From Diphasiastrum complanatum (lineage: Eukaryota > Streptophyta > Lycopodiopsida > Lycopodiales > Lycopodiaceae), in contig CM055102.1 in NCBI GenBank assembly GCA_029204225.1, forward strand, positions 44,958,484-45,022,483: a DNA stretch of 64,000 nt, read 5' to 3'. Below the pieces are notes generated by a model. It made no database searches and had not been told where the DNA came from. It was given only the letters and a program-made list of their open reading frames with translations. The translations under genes were made by a program, and so were the position numbers. Of this stretch, positions 13,174 to 24,361 are shown piece after piece (position 1 is the stretch's first letter; each line of letters opens with the position of its first letter).

Positions 13174-13326
13174 TTTACTGAATTCGCTTGAAATCTCACT
13201 CAAAGCTCAAGCGTCGGAGCGCGGGAGCTGAGTTGGGCTTGCAGTCTCATAGCTTCACCAATGTTTACATAAGCTACCCACATATCAAGGCATTGCTCTC
13301 TTCATCTTGCAACAAGAAACAACGTC

Positions 13327-14259
13327 ATGGCTTCGAATTACTTGGATTCCATTGATGGCATGATCGATGGCATTGAAAAATTCCAGTCCAATTTGTGCTT
13401 AGGTCTGCACCGACTGGAAAATTCGCTTGCTAAGGATTTCATCTCCGTAGATTGGATGCTGCAGGCTATAGACCTGATCAGAACCTCCAATGCAGCTGTT
13501 ATGGATCTTGTGCAGAGGTTGACTCCACCAGTTCCTGTAAGAGGTCGAGAATGGGTCATTGTTATAATGGATGAGACAGTGAAGCTTTCGGATGTGTGTG
13601 ATGTTTTGAAGATTGGTGTTTCCAAATTGCAAGAATTTGCGGCATTCGTACGCAGAAGATCAACAGCTCTTGATGGACGTAACGTGCATACGATTCTAAA
13701 CTTTCTAGGCTTGTGCGGAGTGACTGTGGACAGAATGCAGCGAGAGAACAAGGAGCTTTTTGCGACGAAAATTGAGGCAGAGGGAAAGATTTCCTTCAAC
13801 TTAAGATACAGCGAAGTCGACAGCCCAGACGCTACGTGGTCTCCTCTTTGGGGGATAATTTACGCTTTGAAGAACACCAATTCTTTTATCTCAATGATTC
13901 TTCTGTGGGGAGTGCTCGATATGGATGACTCTTACTCATCTAAACTCGCAACCGCCCATTCAAGGAATCCATGGGCTACATATATTTCCCTTTTGCAGGC
14001 AAGCCTCATCCGACAGATTGACCTGAGACCCAGGAATAGAATTCTTCTGCAAGAATATGTAAAGCTGGAGGCCTGTTTACAAACGTTTTCTGTGGATTCC
14101 AACACAACCTGGCCTAAAGTGTCCAACGTTGAGAAGCTCAGGGACAGTACAGACATTCTAATAAGTCGCTTGGACGATTTAGAGTGGCGCATAGATGATC
14201 TTGTGGATGATATACATGAGGGCAGGAGAAGGTTGATCTCTTGGCTGAGCCGATTGTGA
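13327..14259 (+). CDS. BPS1 (BYPASS1)-like protein
   Basis: This intact, intronless gene encodes 310 residues. Around residues 37-50 it has DFISVDWMLQAID, and around 76-92 WVIVIMDETVKLSDVCD. Both resemble conserved blocks of the plant BPS1 family, where an L-D-W-M-x-Q-A-x-D block is followed by Y-L-D-x-S-V-K-L-L-D-x-C. A hydrophobic stretch near residues 175-197 (WGIIYALKNTNSF, then ISMILLWGVL) fits the membrane-associated segment of that family. In Arabidopsis, BPS1 restrains production of a root-derived signal that blocks shoot growth; whether this distant relative does the same is unknown. The ATG sits in a good context (GTCATGGCT). A GC island and a GA/TG microsatellite lie just upstream. 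Coding composition differs clearly from the surrounding repeats. The assignment is from motif recall, not a search. Confidence 0.72.
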   Translation: MASNYLDSIDGMIDGIEKFQSNLCLGLHRLENSLAKDFISVDWMLQAIDLIRTSNAAVMDLVQRLTPPVPVRGREWVIVIMDETVKLSDVCDVLKIGVSKLQEFAAFVRRRSTALDGRNVHTILNFLGLCGVTVDRMQRENKELFATKIEAEGKISFNLRYSEVDSPDATWSPLWGIIYALKNTNSFISMILLWGVLDMDDSYSSKLATAHSRNPWATYISLLQASLIRQIDLRPRNRILLQEYVKLEACLQTFSVDSNTTWPKVSNVEKLRDSTDILISRLDDLEWRIDDLVDDIHEGRRRLISWLSRL

Positions 14260-16852
14260 TCTTGACAGATTACATACAACCACTCAAACCCACAAAAATA
14301 GTTTACTTTGTTGATGCAAACTGCAATTATGAATGCCTTAACTGAATTGTCACAAGGGATTCACCATGAATTATTTGGAATTTGTCACCCTATCATGCAA
14401 GAGTGCTCTGACACTGCATCAGCTTTTCACGTAGATCATGTTTGAACAGGCAGAAAACTTTAGCTCTGCTGCTGTTAATCTCAAACTTAGCTGCATGGAC
14501 AATACAGTACAGTTATCTTCTGCTCAATAATCTAGCAAAAAGTGTAGAAACCAAAGAGTCTGTGATTTTTTAGGAATTTGGTTATATGGGTTTTAGAACT
14601 GAGTGCATGATGCGCTTTGGCATGCACACAAATTTTGATTCTAACATGCAAATCTTTTTGGGAATTTGAAAAACTCCCTTTTTTGCTCGTGTTTTTGGGA
14701 ATCTCAAAAATGCTAAAGGACTCTTTTTTTGAACGTGTTGGCTAGAGCTCCATAGGAGCCTTTGAAAATTTCATTCTAAACCTTATTTGGTTCAATTATA
14801 CTCTATTCACATCAAATGGGAACTATGTCATATGAAACACCATAGGGTGAAGGCCCCGACCGAGGACCTTCCTTGGCATAGAGCTTTGAACTCTGTCCAC
14901 AATACCTATGGATTGCAAGAGGGACGTTGTCTTGCAAAGACACTACAAATGTTTTTGCATTGCTTCACATATATGGTAAGCAGCAATACCAATGACATGA
15001 ACACATGACACCTTCCCTAGATAATGATCAGTACAAGTATTTTATATATCAAAAGTTTGTTATTGTGTCCTTATTTTTAAGTACCTATGCCAAGAAAGTA
15101 AAAATAGGACCAAGAATAATAGTAAGCGGTCGGTAGATTCCCAGTAAAGTTAGCCTACCCAACAATTACAGTCGCTTTCATAAGTTCGTTCATAACGACT
15201 GTTTTCTGTCGTTTGTAAATTCTTAATTGACTATTGACTATTTTGAAGTGTTATCCAACAACCGGCCCTTTCTCAATTTGCTAGTATCACATTAAGTTAA
15301 ATCAAGCAACTCCTAAATTCAAATCGCCATGCTCCTGAGCCTTGTCCCCATATCTACTATCATCTGTTTAGTGGGACTGTGATGCAACTAGATTTCCATT
15401 CCTGAACTCAATCCATTACAAAATGATATTGTAAGCTTACATGTCTACAACAATTGCAAAGCTCTACATTTTTGGTTGAGAAGACACAACCATGTTTGCC
15501 ATTATACTAGAACTTCTTTGACTGCATTCCAACTTTTCCAAGAAGAGTCTTCATGTTTTAGCTTCTTTGCAAAACACAACATAATATGCCTTTGTGAATG
15601 GTAAGGCCACTAAAGCTTTTCCACAACTTTCCCAACTAACCCCTCCCATGCCTACCTTATACATATTCTCACATTTCATATGCACAGTGGTTCAACAAAT
15701 CCACTCTTGTAGAAGCAGTGCCCAGTCATAGGATGTCAAAGTCGGAAAGAAAACTGTAAATTGACTTAGAAGTGCAATAATTAACTTGCATTTGTATTAC
15801 AATCACTTTTAACATGTGAGGCCTAGGTGGTAGGCTGATGTGGCAAGCATCTTGTTCACTTGGTCTCCCTCTGTACTGAGCTTTACAGCACCTAATTTGG
15901 TGTCATGTAGCCAAAGTTATGATCATTTGAAATTTTGTAGTTTTGTGAGTAAAATTGGCAAAATTTGGAATTGTTCTGATTGCATGCCAGTCATTTTCCT
16001 AATTTGTAGTACTGTGCTTGCGTGGATTGGTTGCATGTTGATTCTCAGAGTGATTCTGACATGCATGATGGATTTACAATCGATTTGAGTGGTCATACGC
16101 ATGTGCTCTGACAGTTGGGTCACAAATCAGTGATATTGGCTGACAAATTTCGTAAAACTGAAGTTTACGTAAAAATTTCGAAATGACGTTTTGTGACTGA
16201 TGTAGTGTGCTTTGCATGCCAATTTGACATTGGGTTAGTAAAATTAGAAATCGGACAGTGTTTTGATTTTTCAATTTCGATTGCCTTTTGTACTAATAGT
16301 ATTTTCGTCAGAATTTTCGAATTACGTAAAATAAAGCAAAAATCGAATTTTCCGAAAAAAAAAATCGAAATTTTGATCATTTTTTCGTTATCTATGGAAT
16401 AAGTTTAGATTAGTGAATTGATTAAACTGAGTTTATCAGAATTGATCATGGTGTTTTCACTAAGTCTAAATTATTTCTCGGAGGTAGATAAGTTAAAATT
16501 GACAGAAGGAACCGCAATGAAATTGCCGACAAATTTCACGCTACTATCATTTTTTTTATTTTTGGAGCTGGAAACTTCCAGATTGAAAGTTAAATTTGAA
16601 TTTTTTTTCTTTTTTGTTGAGTTTCAATTTAATAAAAATTTGAAATCAGTTACTTGTCTGATAGTTTTCTAATCGATGTTGATCGCTAGAAATCAGTCAA
16701 GTGAACGTTTGTGCAAGATACTCGTTAAATTTGATTAAAATCATCAAACAATATGAAATGACCAGATTGAATGAGTGGCAATAGTATTCTTTATGTGAGA
16801 AATTGGCAAAAATCTAGCTTGGTATTTTTTATGATAGAAGTTTGTAAGTGAA
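14260..16852. other. Intergenic region downstream of BPS1-like gene
   Basis: The 3' UTR of the BPS1-like gene is expected in the first few hundred bases. Beyond that the sequence is AT-rich with no coding frame, RNA gene or repeat terminus that I can recognise. Confidence 0.5.
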
Positions 16853-17610
16853 TCTCACATGTGTGGAGGATGTTCCTACGTGTGGAGAATTGTAAAGTAA
16901 ATCAAAATGTTTGATATAGGGGTCTCATAGAATTTCATAGTCAAGCATTTAGGTGTAGGATGTTGATAGGGTCAAATTTGGCATAGATGGCAAATTATCC
17001 ATTTCCACTTGTAATGCCACTATTGAGCCAAAATAGAGCCAAACTTGTGCCAATTAGAGTGTAGACAAGTGTCATGCTTTTGTTTGATGAAGCTTAAGAG
17101 GTCCAATAGGATTTAGAGGTGGAACCTTGTGAGGTCCAATAGAAAATTGAGGTGTGCTTGAATATAGTCCAATAGAATTTAGAGGTGCATGGATCAATGG
17201 TCCAATAGGATTAAGAGGTGGCAAAGTGTGATCCAATCATAGTTAAGCATAGTGGTAGCTCATGAATCTATTAGTATCATTGTACTCCTCCTTTTGGATC
17301 TAATTGATTTTGAGATTGAGTGGATTTTGAGTGTCATTGAATTTCTAGCTTTCTCTCTCTACCCGAGAGCTCTTGATAGTTTTTCTCTCTCTACCCGAGG
17401 AGAGCAGCTTGTTTTTACTTAGAATACTTTTGGAACACTTCCCACACGTGTGAGTGAGAGTTGGAAGTGATTGAATGCATGTAGTAGTGTGTTTTTGCCA
17501 TAGGATTCAAGATTGATCTTGAATCTCAATCTAGTCTTGATCTTGGTGCATCTACACACCTTAGGAGATCACAAGTACATGTAGTGGACAGTCCACACGT
17601 GTGAAATTCA
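16853..17610. repeat. Probable LTR-like sequence with CACACGTGTG palindromes
   Basis: Palindromes CACATGTGTG (16856) and CACACGTGTG (17453, 17594) recur as in the LTR of copia element 1. The phrase CACA(T/C)GTGTGGAGGAT is shared with 8374-8389. The region also holds the 17101-17220 minisatellite and a duplicated CTCTCTCTACCCGAG phrase (about 17352 and 17385). No clear LTR ends or internal domain were found. Confidence 0.4.
17101..17220 (+). repeat. Short minisatellite, about 33-bp unit, 4 copies
   Basis: The phrase GTCCAATAGRATTTAGAGGTG recurs, with changes, at about 17101, 17134, 17166 and 17200. Confidence 0.7.
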
Positions 17611-18221
17611 ACACTTTATCTAGACAGTAAATCTAACAGGATACAATTCAAGAATTACTGAAATCCTATTGGTGGGATTTCCATTCATGTAATTTCATAT
17701 TGTGTTTGGATAGGTTTTGTCAATATTAACGTAGTAATGCCAAACTAGTCAATAAAAAGAAAAAAATAGTTCAATTTTATTGAGAAATTTGTAATAATAG
17801 AAATTACATAACTGATTTCATTTCCAGTAAAATCCTATGATGAATTATATTCAAAAGATCATACTAGTACGGTTTCACATACTAGTAAATGGTTTTTGAT
17901 ATGTCAGATATTCAGCCTAGTTATAGGACAGAAATGAAATTGTTTTAGACATTTTCCTACAGTAATTAGTTTTTGAACATTTACTAATGTCATTACGTCT
18001 TCTTGGTATCTTAGCTGAAATAGATTTTCAGCGAACTGAAAATTCTAAAGAGGGAAGAAGAGTGGACATCAGAGGTAGTAAGTGTGATCGGAAAATGTAT
18101 TTTGCAGTTAGGATTTCGGCAATCTCTGTAAATAATTGCTTAATATTGGTTATTAATTTCTTGGATAGAATTCATTCAGTTGAATTCATAAATGATATCT
18201 TTGTAACCATTGAGTTATCCG
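17611..18221. other. Non-coding, possibly decayed gypsy sequence
   Basis: AT-rich sequence leads into the gypsy RT fragment. An open frame at 17987-18238 has no recognisable motif. Decayed RT residues may lie here, but I cannot show them. Confidence 0.35.
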
Positions 18222-18437
18222 CAGTTTTTCATGGATGATTTATGTGGAGCATCTAGCATGGAGGGATTTTCAAAAGTGTGCTACCACATGTATTGCATTA
18301 AATGCAAACAAATGTGTGTTTGGCATGCCATATCGGGTATTGCTAGGGCACGTGATTAGCAAGTATGGGATGGCTATTGACCTTGAGAAAATAAAAATGC
18401 TCCTAGCTTTGAGGGCTCCAACTACTGTTATCCAATA
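18222..18437 (+). pseudogene. Gypsy reverse transcriptase fragment
   Basis: QFFMDDLCG (about 18222-18248) is an F-M-D-D form of the RT catalytic Y-x-D-D box. After a frameshift, NANKCVFGMPY and LLGHVISKYGMAIDLEKIK follow. These match the C-terminal RT block of Ty3/gypsy elements, where N-x-x-K-C-x-F-G precedes L-G-H-x-x-S-x-x-G-I-x-x-D-P-x-K. The fragment ends at a stop after LRAPTTVIQ. No RNase H follows directly. The integrase piece at 19340 may belong to the same element. Confidence 0.75.
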
Positions 18438-19339
18438 AAACTCTTTAAAAAAAAATCGAATAATCGCGAAAAATCTCCAAAAAACCTTCGCAAAAATTAT
18501 GAAAAACGGAAGCTTCCCTTACAGGTCCCATCTCTAAAACTACTCATCTACATGTGACACTTCATCAACAGTTCGCCCAGATGATTTCCACCCAAATAAG
18601 GGCCCAAACGGAATGCAGAGCAACACAAAATCACTGGTGCCACCACACAAGACAAAGAGTAGGCCTCATCTTCTCCTTGTACAATTTCAAAAAAAAAAAA
18701 AAGCCCAAAAAAAAGACATGCAGACGCTCATTTTGCGTTTTTATTTTATAACGTTCTTTCCTTTTTCTATTTCTTATTTTTCCTTTTCTTTTTTCATATT
18801 TCTTTTAGATTAGGCATATTACACATTCTCTAGCCAATCTTGGCAGCAGCCACAACACACACACCCCCTTCCCCTCTCTCTTGTCATCTAGAAGGGCATT
18901 TCAAAAAAAAAAAAGTCCATTTTATCTAGATCTCTCTAGCTTTCTTGTTCCCTTCATCTTCACCTTCCACATGCAGCACTCTCGGATCAACTTCACTATC
19001 AACTCATCATCATCACCGAAGCAGATCAACACTATCACCAGATTGATTTTGTACCTCCAGTCATCGACATTCCAGATCTAAGCGATCCAAGTGGCTCCAT
19101 GCAGATCTACAATCTAGTAGAACCAATAGATCATCAGCAGCCACCATAGGTAGGATTTCCCTTTACGTTGGAAGCCTTGGAACCCAAAGAGGCCAAGAGC
19201 AACAAAGGTATGGCGCCCACAAATGGCCATGACGAAGTAGGAGTAGCTGAAGTTAGATTCTTATGTATTTTCTAGGATTTGTAGTTTCCATCCTTTGAAA
19301 GAGGGTAGCATGGAGGAATCTTGACAAATTGTTGCTCCC
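18438..19339. other. Non-coding stretch between gypsy RT and integrase pieces
   Basis: It contains A-runs at about 18690 and 18904 and AT-rich sequence. A frame at about 19014-19190 reads IDFVPPVIDIPDLSDP and looks protein-like, but I do not recognise it. The usual RNase H and early integrase of a gypsy element are absent, suggesting deletion or replacement. Confidence 0.4.
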
Positions 19340-20037
19340 TTGTTTGTAGTGACAAAGTTTTACACATTCCCCGTTGGATCAAATTCCTACCTCTCTATAC
19401 GACAACGAAGTCGGTCGTTTCTTTATTTTGCCCATTGCACTCTGATAGAGATGAATTCTGTAGGTAAGGAAGGTGGCAAAAATAAGGGTAGCAATACCCA
19501 TTTTGTCAATGAGACAATCCAATGCCTATTGGAACAATCTTTTATGATCCATTGTTTTAGTACACCATACTATTCAAGGGGAAATGGACAAGCAGAATCT
19601 CTTAATAAAATTCTATGTAGTATTTTGACCAAAATTGTTGAGGCAAGCCAATCGAATTGGGGGCACAAATTGAATGATGCATTATGAGCATTTTGAATAG
19701 CTTATAAGGCTAACATGAATCACGCCTTTTCAGTTAGTTTATGGTCAAGATGTTGTTATGTCGATTAAATTTTTGGTACCATCTTTGCAAATAGCAGCTA
19801 CTGAACTACTAGATGAGGAAAAATCTTTGTAACTTCATCATAAAGCGTTGGCAATTCACGCATTGGTAGTTGAGAGAGGTCATTAGAAAGTGTGGCATGA
19901 TCGCAAATTCCACAAGAAAGATCTGAAAGAGAGAGACTTGGCACTGATGTTTAAAACCAAGCTGATCAAAGGAAAATTGAAATTTACGGATGAAGGACCA
20001 TATCGAGTCAACGAACTTTTATCCTATGGAGCCATGG
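19340..20037 (+). pseudogene. Gypsy integrase fragment
   Basis: The frame contains HFVNETIQCLLEQSF, then STPYYSRGNGQAESLNKIL and NWGHKLNDAL. These match the Ty3/gypsy integrase core around the catalytic Glu (P-Y-x-P-x-x-N-G-x-A-E). After a stop, decayed residues continue, including KALAIHALVVERGH and KGKLKFTDEGPYRV, which fit the integrase C-terminal region. The homology is cut at about 20038, where copia element 2's LTR begins. So element 2 probably inserted here, although gypsy sequence does not resume at its other end. Confidence 0.75.
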
Positions 20038-20041
20038 TTGA

Positions 20042-20803
20042 TCAGAATCTGTAGCGAAGCTTTTGCGAAGGTGAATCAATGGCGACTCTCTTCGCCTCGG
20101 ATGGAGTTCAGATGCGATCGTTGGGCACTGCCGGCTGAATCACTCCTACAATCCTCCAAAGTGTAGTCAGGCACTGCTGATCTACGTTTACAAAATGAAT
20201 GCAGCAATCAATATAATTTCAACCAAGGTGTCGAATTAAAAAAAAAATATATGCACGAGAGAATTCAGACACACGAATGACAGCAGACATATTTGCATTT
20301 GAGATCAGACACAACAAGAAAATCATCTATATTGATCTTTTTCTGATTCCTCAAGCACTACATGCAAATTCACGCAGTGTGTTGGCATGGGAGAAAACAT
20401 GGTTCTCTCACGAGTAATCGTCTCACTTTACTAGCGGACAGTTGGATCTACAAATCCTAGACAGAATTGTCTTCGCACACAGGTGGACATGTATTCCGTA
20501 TTTCATCTTGATTGCTTACTAGCATCAGACTACCTCATTACACTGTATGTGTATTCTATTGATCTATATGTCAAGTATGATCAAGTAAGTATAGTCACTC
20601 TAGGTAAGTCTAAGATTAGAGTGATTAAGCATCTACAACTAATCAGGGAATTACAAGAGTGGCAGATTAGCCACGACGTAGGGAGTATCTGCTGATGTCA
20701 TGCCATCCTAGATTTCTGTAATTATGGGTACTTGCGTGATCTTTGCTGGTACTCTTTGGAGTGTGAGGGAAAAACAAGTTTCGTGACATTTTTCATGTCA
20801 CGT
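20042..20803 (-). repeat. 3' (left) LTR of copia element 2
   Basis: Positions 20042 to about 20345 match the right LTR at 25420-25715. The outer end beside the gypsy fragment is clear. The inner end is less certain: a TG at about 20803 on the minus strand next to a TGACGTGACATGAAAAATGT phrase is my best guess. Confidence 0.6.
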
Positions 20804-20898
20804 CATTGGTGTTGTTTTGCTCGTCAGCCTTTCTCTTGTACTGGACCGCAAAAGACTCTCATGTCAGACTGCAAAAAATTCTCATTCGTGAATCTTTC

Positions 20899-21028
20899 AT
20901 GTTCGTGAACCGTTCATCTTCGTCTCCTTTGACTTTCGTGTTCACGAACCATTCATCTTCTTTTTCTTTGACTTTCGTGTTCGCGAACTTTTTCGTGTTT
21001 CATGTCTCCTGGCTTTCGTGTTCGCAAA
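20899..21028. repeat. Minisatellite with TTTCGTGTTCG(C)GAAC core
   Basis: A unit of about 40 bp, ending GACTTTCGTGTTC(A/G)CGAAC, recurs three to four times between the RNase H C-terminus and the 3' LTR of element 2. Its right end overlaps the last codons of the RNase H frame. Confidence 0.65.
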
Positions 21029-21458
21029 CATCTTCGTCAGGCCGAGGGCTGAAAGCTAGCAAGGCTTTGTAAACAGAAACATTTTGTTTCTTCAGATCCC
21101 TCTCAAAGCATGATAGCTTTACAATCTCGAGACTGCTCCTTTGTCTTTCAAAGAGTCCTTTGTCTAGGGTTTTAGTAAAGGTGTCGGCAACCATGTCTTT
21201 CGTTCCGATGAAGGTGGTCTGCAGTATCTTCTTTTCAAATAGATCCCTGATCAAGTGATACTTGATCACAATATGCTTCGTTCTGGAATGGAACACGGGA
21301 TCTTTCGTCAGGTGTATTGTAGAGGTGTTGTCCATCTGCAAGACCTGAGGCTCGTTCCTTGTTTTGCCCAATTCATCCAAGAACTGCCTTAGCCAGATCA
21401 TCTTGTTGGCCATCTTTGCTGCTGCAACGTACTCTGCTTCGTAGGATGACTGGGCCAC
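21000..21458 (-). pseudogene. Copia element 2 RNase H
   Basis: This frame encodes the copia RNase H module: SSYEAEYVAAAKMANKMIWL, LQMDNTSTIHLTKDPVFHSR, TKHIVIKYHLIRDLFEKK and MVADTFTKTLDK. The acidic residues E (YEAEY) and D (QMDN) of the active site are visible. In a working element this domain degrades the RNA strand of the RNA/DNA hybrid. The frame opens at MAQ because the upstream RNase H start is separated from RT by frameshifts. It runs on into minisatellite-derived residues at its C-terminus. Confidence 0.85.
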
Positions 21459-21751
21459 AATGGTCTACTTCTTGCTGACCCAGAGAACTGATGCGATGGT
21501 GCATCCTCCTAAGACGCTTTTACAATTGTCCTTGAGAGATGCCCAGCTAGCATCGCTGTAGGAAAGTATCTTGAAACCTGCACCACGACAATAACACAAG
21601 CAATAATCCCTCGTCAATTGAAGATATTGCAAAATTTGTTTTGAAATCTTTCAATGTGTCGAGCCTGGATTCATGCAGAATTGGCTCATCCTGAAAAAAA
21701 AATAAGCAATATCAGAACGTGTGTTGTCTGCAAGGTACATCAGTGATCCTA

Positions 21752-22559
21752 TTAGCTTCTTGTAAGTGTGAGTTGCATCTGTTCTCTCTCTTCCTCAGTC
21801 TTTGGATAGTCATCATTCGTCGGCATTGTCCCTACGAGCATTGGAGTGTTCACTCCTTTGCAGTTCAGCATCCCAAAGTCCTCTAGGATCTTCTGGGTGT
21901 ATCTGGACTGGTGAAAGTATAACTTACCTCCCTCGTAGTCCCTTTCAATTTGTAAGCCTAGGTAACACCTGGCTTCTCCCAGATCCACTATCTCGAAATG
22001 TTTCGAGATCTTTGTCTTCACCTCGGTGATCGGCTGCTCACTCCTGCAAAGTATCAGAGTGTCGTCCACATAGACAGCCACAATGATGATCTGCCCATCT
22101 GTAACTTTGACATATACATTGGAGTCAACCAGCAGAGGCTTGAATCCTAGTGATTTCAGGGCTTGATCTTTCTTCTTGTACCATTGTCGGACTGATTGTT
22201 TCAGACCGTAGATGCCTCTATGCATTCTGCATGCATAGTCAGGAAGTGAATTCGAGACATATCTTGGGGGTTAATCCATGTAGAACTCTTTGTCTAGTTT
22301 GCCATGCAAGAAGGTTGTCTTCTCATCCACTGTGGATCTTGAGGTCATAAGCTGCTGCATATGCAAATAAGAGACATAGGGACGAATGTTTGACGACAGG
22401 AGAGAAGGTTTCAGAGTAGTCAATACCGTATCTGTGAGAGAAACCTTTCGCTACCAGTCTTGCCTTGTATTTTGTCACATTCCCATCTGGTCTGTATTTG
22501 AGCTTAAAGACCCATTTGCATTTGACAGTCTTGCGCTTATGTGGTAATGGCTCCAGCAT
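21752..22559 (-). pseudogene. Copia element 2 reverse transcriptase
   Basis: Two frames make up the RT. The first (22323-22559) has [40 protein letters not shown] and SPVV. The second (21752-22225) has GIYGLKQSVRQWYKK, the catalytic VYVDDTLIL (YVDD at 22061-22072) and DLGEARCYLGLQIERD. All are hallmark copia RT blocks. About 100 bp between the frames (22226-22322) hold decayed RT with a frameshift. The catalytic Asp pair is intact, but the domain cannot be made as one chain. Confidence 0.88.
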
Positions 22560-23107
22560 CCATACCTGGTTCTACCTCATGGACTCCATCTCTTCGTTCA
22601 TGGCTTGGATCCATCTGCCCTTCTCTGGACTTTCAATTGCCTCCTCGAAAGTCTGTGGTTCACCACTGAATCCGCAGAACTTTTTTGATATGAAAGCTGA
22701 GCTATCTGGCACATACCTTGCTGGTGCTCTTCATGGTCTTGTCGACATTTTGGGAGATCCACCTGGAACAGCTATGCTCTTGCCCTTGTCTGTTCTGCTT
22801 GATCCGAAACCATCTTGGTTTACAGGAACTGCGGCAGTAGGCTGCCTCTCGAATCTTTCTTCTTCTGATTCGTCGTTCGAATGGAAGACGACTCAAAAAT
22901 TTTCGTTTTCATGTTCGTCTTCAGCTCCCTCTGTCACTTGCGGCAGGTCATAGTATTGTCTCTCCATAACTTCATAGCTGACAGGGTCGTGTTGGCCATT
23001 GTCCTGCTCTCATCGAATCTGACATCTCTCATTGTTTTCATAATGTTCGTGTCTGGCATGTAGATTCTGTAGTATGACGAATTATTGTCATAACCTACTA
23101 GAAATCC
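22560..23107 (-). other. Copia element 2 integrase-RT linker
   Basis: This is the variable spacer between integrase C-terminus and RT. It is decayed, and only short charged or proline-containing peptides are seen on the minus strand. No independent gene is visible on either strand. Confidence 0.5.
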
Positions 23108-23988
23108 CTACTCGGCTTTCTCATCAAGCTTCTTTCGAAGCTTATCAAGAATATGTGCATATGTTGCACAGCCAAAGATTTTGATGTGAGACAGGTTGGG
23201 CTTTCTACCCCACCATAGCTCATGTGGTGTCATGTGAGGAACACCAGACTTGCATGTCCTGCTTTGGATGTATGCGGCTATAGCTACTGCTTCAGCCCAC
23301 AGTTCCCTTGGAGCTTTCGAGTAGGCCATCATACATCTGGCTGCTTCCATCAGGGTCTTGTTCTTTCGTTCAGCAACACCATTGTGTTGCAGTGTGTAGG
23401 CCGCAGTTCTTCTTTGAATGATGCCATGATCATTGCAGAAGCCAGTGAATCGATTCGAGTTGAATTCGCCACCTCGATCTATTCTTATCTGCTTCACCTT
23501 GTTGCATGTACATCTCTCAGCCCAATTCACATATTCTGTGAATTTATCAAGTGCTTCAGATTTATTCTGAATAAAATACACTCTGGAAAATTTGCTATAA
23601 TCATCATGAAGGTTATATAATACTTTGAACCTCCTACTGAGATCACGTTGAATGGTCCACAGATGTCACAATGCACTAGCTCCAGAATCTTTGTTGTTTT
23701 GTAGGAGTCTTTAATGAATGGTGTGCGTGACATCTTGCCTTTCAAACATGCATCACAAGTGGTCGAACTGGTTGCATTCGAGATGCTGACCCCTGTTATC
23801 TCTCCATGATGGCTTGTCTGGTAAAGTGCCATTGAGTTCATGTGGCAGAGTATTCTGTGCCATAGAGTGTCTGGTGAGTCGTCATGAGTCTGATGCACAT
23901 GATCTTCAAATAGGCGTACCTTTAGATGATATAGGTTACCTTTCCTTCTGCCTTGAGCGATCAGAGTACTAGTACTGGCGTCAATCAC
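23108..23988 (-). pseudogene. Copia element 2 integrase
   Basis: The first frame (23527-23988) has the pre-integrase region (LWHRILCHMNSMAL and CDACLKGKMSR) and LELVHCDICGPF with the first catalytic Asp. The second frame (23108-23581) has IRIDRGGEFNSNRF with the second Asp, and LQHNGVAERKNKTLMEAARC with the catalytic Glu. It ends with IKIFGCATYAHI. All three DDE residues are present, but a frameshift near 23550-23580 separates the first from the other two. The enzyme would insert element cDNA into the host genome. Confidence 0.85.
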
Positions 23989-24256
23989 ATTGCATGCTTC
24001 GTTAACGTCACACGCATCCCTGCATCTGCTATTCTTGCTACAGAGAGTAAGTCTTGTTGTAGAGTAGGCACAAACAGAACGCCTTTGAGTCGTCTATCTC
24101 TGTCGTTGGCATTGAGCCATAGTGAACCAATATCGTTCACTTGATGTTTAGATCCATCTCCAAGAACTATGAATCTTGAGGGATCTGCACTTCTAAAATC
24201 AAACATATTCATCTTGATGTCACAAAGTGTGAGGTGGCTCCTGAGTCTAGAATCAC
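23985..24256 (-). pseudogene. Copia element 2 aspartic protease
   Basis: The minus strand reads LDSGATSHF at about 24233-24256, an intact D-S-G-A protease signature. A stop and frame change follow, and the domain continues as SRFIVLGDGSKHQVNDIGSL and GVLFVPTLQQDLLSVARIAD (23985-24212). That second part is the usual transition from copia protease to the pre-integrase region. The residues are recognisable, but the frame is broken just after the catalytic site. Confidence 0.8.
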
Positions 24257-24361
24257 CTCATGTGTGTCAGATGTTGAAGCTGCACACACGTCTTCACAGA
24301 TGTAAACGGTCAAACAATTTCTATTTGTTCTTTCTTCGCCCAACTTCGAGCTCTCGGGCTT

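Noticed and set aside
12567-13203. Open frames of 66-139 codons on both strands in the GC island
   Set aside because: Stop codons are rare in GC-rich sequence. The peptides are Pro/Gly/Arg-rich and unlike any known family.
13338-13799. 153-codon minus-strand frame
   Set aside because: It is the antisense shadow of the BPS1-like gene and has no recognisable motif.
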